A stretch of DNA of 64,000 nucleotides, from assembly GCA_002423395.1 (NCBI GenBank), contig DIVZ01000004.1:92750-156749 (forward strand). Reading direction: 5' to 3'. This stretch comes from Eubacteriaceae bacterium UBA6119. GTDB taxonomy: Bacteria > Bacillota > Clostridia > Eubacteriales > UBA1433. The notes beneath the pieces are model-generated. The model saw only the letters and a list, made by a program, of their open reading frames with translations. It was not told the DNA's origin and ran no database searches. This document shows, piece by piece, positions 61,675 to 64,000 of the stretch; position 1 is the stretch's first letter, and every line of letters starts with the position of its first letter. Made by a program: the position numbers and the translations under genes.

Positions 61675-62394
61675 ATGGATTTTTTATATATAGAAGGCAA
61701 GCGTCCTGTTGAGGAAGCTATAAAATCAGAAATAAATATAAATTATATAATGATAGCCGATGGCATGCATCTGGGCGATATAGTATCACTTGCGAAAGAA
61801 AAAAATATAAGGCTTAAAACTGTAAGCAAAACAAAACTTGACTACACTTCAAAAACGCAGAAACATCAAGGTGTTATTGCGGTTGTTTCATCTTTTAAAT
61901 ATGCGGATACTGATGATATTATCAAATCAGCTCTTAATAAAAATGAAAAGCCGTTTTTAGTAATTGCAGATTCAATAACCGACCCGCATAATTTGGGAGC
62001 AATTATAAGAAGTGCGGAATGCTTTAATGCTCACGGTGTAATAATTCCAAAGCACAGATCAGCAGAGATTAATGAAACAGTTTATCGTTCATCGGCTGGA
62101 GCGGCAAGCCATATAGCCGTCTCTCAAGTTACAAATATAGCTTCGGAAATTGATAATTTAAAAAAGCAGGGATTATGGATTGTGTGCGCGGATATGGACG
62201 GAGAAGATTTTAATGATTTTGATTTTAATATGCCTCTTGCGTTAGTGCTGGGCGCGGAAGGCAAAGGTGTTGGAAGACTTATAAAAGAAAAATGCGATTT
62301 CGTAGTGAATATTCCTATTAAGGGCAATGTGGCGTCTCTAAATGTGTCGGTTGCAGCCGGAATTTTAATGCACGCAATAAGCAGGACAAGATAA
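61675..62394 (+). CDS. rlmB: 23S rRNA (guanosine-2'-O)-methyltransferase RlmB
   Basis: The 239-residue SpoU/TrmH-family enzyme has the RlmB-type N-terminal domain (IEGKRPVEEAIKSE) and the knotted methyltransferase domain with ADSITDPHNLGAIIRSAECF, ALVLGAEGKGV and IPIKGNVASLNVSVAAGILM. It methylates G2251 of 23S rRNA in E. coli; the target here is assumed. The ATG at 61675 follows AAGGAAG by 9 bases. An ATG 32 codons earlier lies inside thyX. It is in the usual sigH neighbourhood. Confidence 0.92.
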   Translation: MDFLYIEGKRPVEEAIKSEININYIMIADGMHLGDIVSLAKEKNIRLKTVSKTKLDYTSKTQKHQGVIAVVSSFKYADTDDIIKSALNKNEKPFLVIADSITDPHNLGAIIRSAECFNAHGVIIPKHRSAEINETVYRSSAGAASHIAVSQVTNIASEIDNLKKQGLWIVCADMDGEDFNDFDFNMPLALVLGAEGKGVGRLIKEKCDFVVNIPIKGNVASLNVSVAAGILMHAISRTR

Positions 62395-62397
62395 TGT

Positions 62398-62892
62398 ATG
62401 GAGACTTTAATAGTAGACGCTTATAATATTATTAATTTTTGGGATAAAACATCAAAACTCATAGATTCGGATCTGGATTACGCGCGGGACATATTAAACC
62501 ATACGCTGCAAAATTATGCTTCATATAAGGGCATTGAAATACTGGTTATATACGATGCATATAAAACTGACTCTATTAAACCAAAAGAAGAAAAATATGA
62601 AAACATTAAAATAATTTATACAAAAAAAGGACAAACTGCCGATTCCTACATAGAAGAATTGATATTTGATTTGAAAAATCAAGAGAACATATCGGTAGTA
62701 TCTTCGGACTGGACTCTTCAGCAAATGGTTTTAAGCGGCGGTCTTTTACGAATTCCGTCATCGGAACTGATTTTTGATATATCGCGTATAGAGAAACAAA
62801 TATCAAATAAATACGACAATAAAAAAAGCAATGACAATTTAATTTATGCGAATGACGCTTTTAAAGACAAGCTTAAAGATTTAAATAAATAA
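62398..62892 (+). CDS. yacP: YacP-like NYN-domain RNase
   Basis: The 164-residue protein has the NYN (PIN-like) fold: LIVDAYNIINFWDK near the start with a catalytic-type Asp, VIYDAYK, and VVSSDWTLQQMV. YacP of Bacillus has a similar fold and is thought to cleave RNA. It lies three bases after rlmB and 12 before sigH, as in other Firmicutes. The ribosome-binding site (AGGA) is modest, and coupling to rlmB is likely. Confidence 0.88.
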   Translation: METLIVDAYNIINFWDKTSKLIDSDLDYARDILNHTLQNYASYKGIEILVIYDAYKTDSIKPKEEKYENIKIIYTKKGQTADSYIEELIFDLKNQENISVVSSDWTLQQMVLSGGLLRIPSSELIFDISRIEKQISNKYDNKKSNDNLIYANDAFKDKLKDLNK

Positions 62893-62904
62893 GAGGTTTG
62901 CTTT

Positions 62905-63531
62905 ATGAAAGAATTTCATGACATTGCGGATGAAGATTTAATTCAGATGTATAAGCGCGGCGTTAAGACAGTAGATAATGTTTTAATAAAACGTTATTCA
63001 AAACTGATATACAACAAGTCAAGAGGCTATTTCATGGACGGGCTTGAATCGGACGATTTGTTTCAGGAAGGCATGATCGGTTTTTATAAAGCTATCATTA
63101 CATATAAAGGCTATGAAAATGTGCCGTTCTGCGTTTTTGCTACGATCTGCATTAACAGACAGCTTATAACAGTGATTAAAAAGGCTCAGGCGGGCAAACA
63201 CTCTCTGTTGAATAACTCCGTATCAATTGACGCAAACCTGCAAAACGACAGCGATAATATAAGAATTATTGATATTCTCGCAATTCCCAGAGAATATGAG
63301 CCGGAAAATCGTTTCATCAGTAATGAAAGCATAAGAACTTTAATTAAAGTTGCGAAAGAAAATTTGTCGGAACTTGAGTTTAGAATATTAAAAGGTTATC
63401 TGCAGGCGAAATCATATGCCGAAATTGCAGAGGAAATAAATACAAGCACTAAAACTGTAGATAACGCATTGCAGAGAATTAAGCGTAAATTGGTGCAAAG
63501 CCTGGAAAGCATGGATTACTCTTTTAATTAA
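62905..63531 (+). CDS. sigH: Sporulation sigma factor SigH
   Basis: The 208-residue protein matches SigH: region 2 (LESDDLFQEGMIGFYKAIITYKGY) and region 4 (LSELEFRILKGYLQAKSYAEIAEEINTSTKTVDNALQRIKRKL). It starts early post-exponential and sporulation transcription. AGAGG precedes the ATG. Its neighbours thyX, rlmB and yacP match the standard sigH locus, which strengthens the call. Genes that commonly follow (rpmG, secE, nusG) do not appear before the window ends. Confidence 0.95.
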   Translation: MKEFHDIADEDLIQMYKRGVKTVDNVLIKRYSKLIYNKSRGYFMDGLESDDLFQEGMIGFYKAIITYKGYENVPFCVFATICINRQLITVIKKAQAGKHSLLNNSVSIDANLQNDSDNIRIIDILAIPREYEPENRFISNESIRTLIKVAKENLSELEFRILKGYLQAKSYAEIAEEINTSTKTVDNALQRIKRKLVQSLESMDYSFN

Positions 63532-63952
63532 AATAGATAAAAAGACGATTGCTTAGCTTTTTATCTCATATTAGATTTGAGTTATTTTTTTTGCAGAAGT
63601 AAAAAGTTACTTTCTAAAAAATTTAATAAGTTACAGATTCTGTGTTTTACTCACTATCTGATAAAAGCATCATTATGTGCATAAAATTATGCGCTAGTAG
63701 AATTGTCTGTTTGCAGTATAAAACATCTTAAATAATTTAAATAAGAAAAATATATTATTTTATTATGCTGAATATTTAATTGTTTATTAGGAATATCATT
63801 TGAAATAAAAATTGATGATTCATCACATAGAATCATATATCCAATTTATGTAAACAATTCTTCAAACCCTACTCCTTGAGACCTGTAGAATAAAATAATG
63901 AGAGTATACTCCCCCCCCATTAACTACCATTTATATTTTAATTGATATAAAC
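63532..63952. other. Gene-free stretch after sigH
   Basis: About 420 AT-rich bases with no supported gene. AGATAAAAAG / CTTTTTATCT (63535-63566) pairs into a stem just after the sigH stop and may end its transcript, though no T tract follows. A run of eight C residues lies at 63911-63918. Confidence 0.4.
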
Positions 63953-63954
63953 AA

Positions 63955-63979
63955 AAAAAGGCGATTACCTCGCCTTTTT
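63955..63979. terminator. Bidirectional terminator near the right edge
   Basis: AAAAAGGCGA / TCGCCTTTTT with loop TTACC. Since no gene lies just left of it, it may belong to a minus-strand gene beyond the window. Confidence 0.8.
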
Positions 63980-64000
63980 TTATATTATCTGTTATTCTAT

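Noticed and set aside
63911..63918. Run of eight C residues as a phase-variation tract
   Set aside because: No coding frame or promoter is associated with it inside the window.

Overview
The window looks like chromosomal DNA from an AT-rich, endospore-forming, anaerobic Firmicute of the class Clostridia; I cannot name the species. Sporulation is supported by spoIIID, sigH in its usual thyX-rlmB-yacP-sigH neighbourhood, two collagen-like spore-surface proteins, and SigE- and SigK-like promoter sequences. Anaerobic, reductive metabolism is supported by a putative [FeFe]-hydrogenase, two old-yellow-enzyme family reductases, a crotonase, an iron-dependent butanol dehydrogenase type enzyme, tandem nitroreductases and ThyX. 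I see no insertion sequence, prophage, CRISPR array or rRNA. There is one tRNA, Ala (GGC).

Layout, left to right. 1-8.3 kb: most of a giant surface protein (5' end outside the window) with GLUG repeats, Ig-like and InlB-type domains and 18 fibronectin III domains in a four-domain higher-order pattern. 8.5-19.1 kb: macrodomain protein, small membrane proteins, crotonase, alcohol dehydrogenase, 2-enoate-reductase-like flavoenzyme, a TetR regulator with a gene under matching operators, YitT, MscS, glutaredoxin. 19-25 kb: membrane proteins, a methyltransferase, a lipoprotein, a second flavoenzyme, and a candidate small RNA or attenuated leader. 25-38 kb: an alternative sigma-70 factor, a PD-(D/E)XK-helicase protein, the hydrogenase, a preQ1-riboswitch-controlled queT-queF operon, and single-gene enzymes including an unpaired RES-domain protein.

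38.5-42 kb: tRNA-Ala, then two collagen-like proteins with matching SigK-like promoters, then a glycosyltransferase that may decorate them. 42-48 kb: an ABC exporter under a TetR repressor with a clear palindromic operator, paired small DMT transporters, a 2-hydroxyacid dehydrogenase and two nitroreductases. 48-53 kb: threonine biosynthesis, with thrC-thrB-ACT regulator facing hom and a free-standing aspartokinase-type ACT protein. 53.9-60.3 kb: a compact type IV pilus/type II secretion-like operon (PilC, four small membrane or pilin-like proteins, a PilT-type ATPase) that runs into two paralogous winged-helix/BTAD regulators with a GGDEF-like tail. 60.4-64 kb: spoIIID, thyX, rlmB, yacP, sigH, then a gene-free stretch.

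The best candidates for something under-described are the pilus-like operon with its paired regulators, the ABCD fibronectin array, the collagen/glycosyltransferase spore-surface locus with a His-Cys tandem repeat, and the predicted ~85-nt transcript between the flavoenzyme and sigma-factor genes. All functions are inferred from motifs and remembered family features; no database search was run.
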